DNA from: Acidobacteriota bacterium
Lineage (GTDB): Bacteria > Acidobacteriota > Vicinamibacteria > Vicinamibacterales > CAVVIG01
Direction: 5' to 3'
DNA length: 5,356 nucleotides
Assembly (NCBI GenBank): GCA_003222555.1
Contig: QHWL01000115.1
Location: 1-5,356, forward strand
This document shows, one piece after another, positions 3,660 to 5,356 of this stretch (position 1 is the first letter of the stretch; every line of letters begins with the position of its first letter). Both the position numbers and the translations under genes were made by a program. The notes beneath the pieces were generated by a model. That model was not told where the DNA came from. It saw nothing but the letters and a program-made list of their open reading frames with translations, and did not search any database.

Positions 3660-5356
3660 ATGAAACCCTCATGGCGAAGCTGGCTCGCGGGTTCGGTGAT
3701 CGCAGCCGGAATGGTTTCGAGCGGCAGGACCGGCGGCATGGAAACCGCTGCGGTTCTCGCACAGGGCGCGGGCGCGCTCGTGACCGGCGCCGAAGTGCAC
3801 ATGAAATTCGACTACGACGTGGCGGTGCCCATGTCGGACGGCGTAGTGCTGCGGGCGAATGTTTTTCGGCCCGACGATGCTGCCGCGCACCCGGTGATCA
3901 TCACGATGTCGCCCTACGGCAAGGACTACGATTTCAAGGTGTCGTCCGCGCCGCAATGGCGGTTCCTCACCGGTAAGTATCCGACGACGCTGTGCGCCCG
4001 TTCGAGCTGCACGCATTGGGTCTGGGAGACGGTCGATCCCGAGCTTTGGGTTCCCGATGGCTATGCGATTGTCCGCGTCGATGCACGCGGCTCGGGCCGT
4101 TCGCCGGGCGTGGCCGACCATCTCTCGACGCGGCAGGCGACCGACTACGCCGAGGCGATAGAGTGGGCCGGCGTGCAACCTTGGAGCAGCGGTAAGGTCG
4201 GAACGCTGGGCATCTCCTACTACTCGTGGATGTCGTGGCTCGCGGCGGCGCAGAACCCGAAGCATCTTGCCGCGACGCTCGTCTGGGAAGGGGCCAGCGA
4301 TTGGTACCGTGAGATCGCCTACCACGGCGGCATCATGGTCGATCGGCCGTTCGGCGTGAGCGGCTATCCCAACCAGCACGGTCTGCCGCAGGGTCAGTAC
4401 GTGAGCGCGTCGACGAAGGCGCTCATGGGACCGGAGCGTGGGAACGGCCCCGAGGTGCTGAGCGAAAACGAGCTCATGCTCAACCGGGTCGACACGAACG
4501 CCGCCTTCAAAGCGCATCCGTTGAACGACAGCTTCTACCGCGCGCGCACGCCGAACCTCGCCAACATCAAAGTGCCGATCCTGATGGCCGGCAATTGGGG
4601 CGGTCATGGCCTGCACGGGCGGGGCGAGCCGGAAGCCTACAACCGCGTGGCCACGCCGGCCAAGGACAAGTGGCTCGAAATGCACGTGGGCGAGCACTGG
4701 GAGGAGTTCTACATCGACTCGGGCGTCAAACTGCAGAAGGCGTTCTTGGGTCACTATCTAAAGGGCCTCGACAACGGTTGGGACAAGCAGCCGCACGTGC
4801 AGGTGGAAATCCGCACACCCAGCAGTATGAAGAAGCGCATGGAACAGGAGTACCCGCTCGCGCGCACGGAATTCACCAATTTGTACCTCGACGCGACTGG
4901 AGCCGAGGGCCGCAAGCGGATTGCCGCGGCCAATCCAGACGCCGGCGGACGAGTGAGCTACGAACCGATGCGCGGCGTTGGCGCGCAGTTCCTCACCGAG
5001 CCGATGCCGCAGGATATGGAGATCCTCGGCCCTGTCTCGGCGCGGCTGTGGATATCCTCGGTGTCTCGGGACGCGGATCTCTTCGTCGCGTTGCACGCGT
5101 ACGATCCTGCCGGCAAGGAAATCACATTCCAGGGCGCTAACGATCCGCGCGGGCCGGTGTCGCACGGCTGGCTGCGTGCCTCGCACCGAAGAATCGATCC
5201 CAAGCTCTCATTGCCCGGCCGACCATGGCACACCCATGACGTCGTCCAGAAGCTGAACCCGGGACAGATCTATCCGGTGGATGTCGAGATTTGGCCCACC
5301 AGCATGGTGTTCCCGAAAGGCTACCGGCTTGGCCTGACCGTCGATGGGACCGACTA
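3660..5356 (+). CDS. CocE/NonD-family S15 hydrolase, secreted, 3' end beyond window
   Basis: 565 codons are visible from ATG 3660; the frame is still open at the right edge. Family knowledge: alpha/beta hydrolases of the CocE/X-Pro dipeptidyl-peptidase group cleave esters, amides or N-terminal X-Pro dipeptides. The N-terminus is signal-like (basic residues at 2 and 6, hydrophobic stretch to about 20, a second one ending VLAQGA near 37), so export is likely. Domain signs: VPMSDGVVLRANVFRP (55-70); SPYGK with Tyr86, equivalent to the oxyanion-hole Tyr of CocE; DARGSGRSPG (141-150); and the nucleophile elbow GISYYS with Ser186. His346 in GEHW is the likely catalytic His. Where CocE has GGWYD with the catalytic Asp, this protein has GNWGG (311-315). 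LYLD (408-411) begins the C-terminal jelly-roll domain, which continues through PMPQDMEILGPVSARLWISS and GYRLGLTVDGTDY at the edge. Cys112 and Cys117 may form a disulphide. The substrate is unknown. The gene probably has its own promoter. Confidence 0.92.
   Translation, partial: MKPSWRSWLAGSVIAAGMVSSGRTGGMETAAVLAQGAGALVTGAEVHMKFDYDVAVPMSDGVVLRANVFRPDDAAAHPVIITMSPYGKDYDFKVSSAPQWRFLTGKYPTTLCARSSCTHWVWETVDPELWVPDGYAIVRVDARGSGRSPGVADHLSTRQATDYAEAIEWAGVQPWSSGKVGTLGISYYSWMSWLAAAQNPKHLAATLVWEGASDWYREIAYHGGIMVDRPFGVSGYPNQHGLPQGQYVSASTKALMGPERGNGPEVLSENELMLNRVDTNAAFKAHPLNDSFYRARTPNLANIKVPILMAGNWGGHGLHGRGEPEAYNRVATPAKDKWLEMHVGEHWEEFYIDSGVKLQKAFLGHYLKGLDNGWDKQPHVQVEIRTPSSMKKRMEQEYPLARTEFTNLYLDATGAEGRKRIAAANPDAGGRVSYEPMRGVGAQFLTEPMPQDMEILGPVSARLWISSVSRDADLFVALHAYDPAGKEITFQGANDPRGPVSHGWLRASHRRIDPKLSLPGRPWHTHDVVQKLNPGQIYPVDVEIWPTSMVFPKGYRLGLTVDGTD

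Noticed and set aside
3669..4754. Long minus-strand open frame of 361 codons opposite the hydrolase gene
   Set aside because: It is antisense to a clear S15 hydrolase with catalytic motifs, and its Arg/His-rich product resembles no family.

Overview
The window is GC-rich chromosomal DNA from a bacterium. Protein style and the kinds of intergenic repeat suggest an uncultured soil or environmental lineage; Acidobacteriota (Vicinamibacteria-like) is my best guess. That is inference from remembered family resemblance, and no marker gene in the window proves it.

Layout. (1) Bases 1-300 (+) are the last 99 codons of an FMN-dependent alpha-hydroxy-acid oxidase/dehydrogenase. (2) Bases 301-581 are a convergent intergenic spacer packed with palindromic repeats. 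These include a 112-bp MITE-like element (437-548) that appears to sit inside an 18-bp palindrome, flanked by CTTTAG direct repeats, and a half copy of the same repeat at 311-364. (3) Bases 582-1013 (-) encode a small, probably exported protein of unknown function. (4) Bases 1138-3276 (-) encode a 712-residue polytopic membrane protein that looks like a GT-C glycosyltransferase and has a C-terminal discoidin-like (F5/8 type C) domain. (5) Bases 3277-3659 are a divergent promoter region with a second, unrelated palindromic repeat built on CACGAAG, a good sigma70-type promoter and a small leader hairpin. (6) From 3660 to the right edge (+) runs a secreted CocE/NonD-type S15 hydrolase, truncated by the window end.

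The genes do not form an obvious pathway. The two minus-strand genes are co-oriented but separated by 124 bp holding a repeat arm, and the oxidase and the hydrolase look like independent units. The coding content is ordinary. The most unusual content is in the spacers: two families of short, tandemly periodic (8-9 bp), inverted repeats at four places, one of them with apparent insertion footprints. I saw no CRISPR array, tRNA, rRNA, transposase, integrase or defence/toxin gene.
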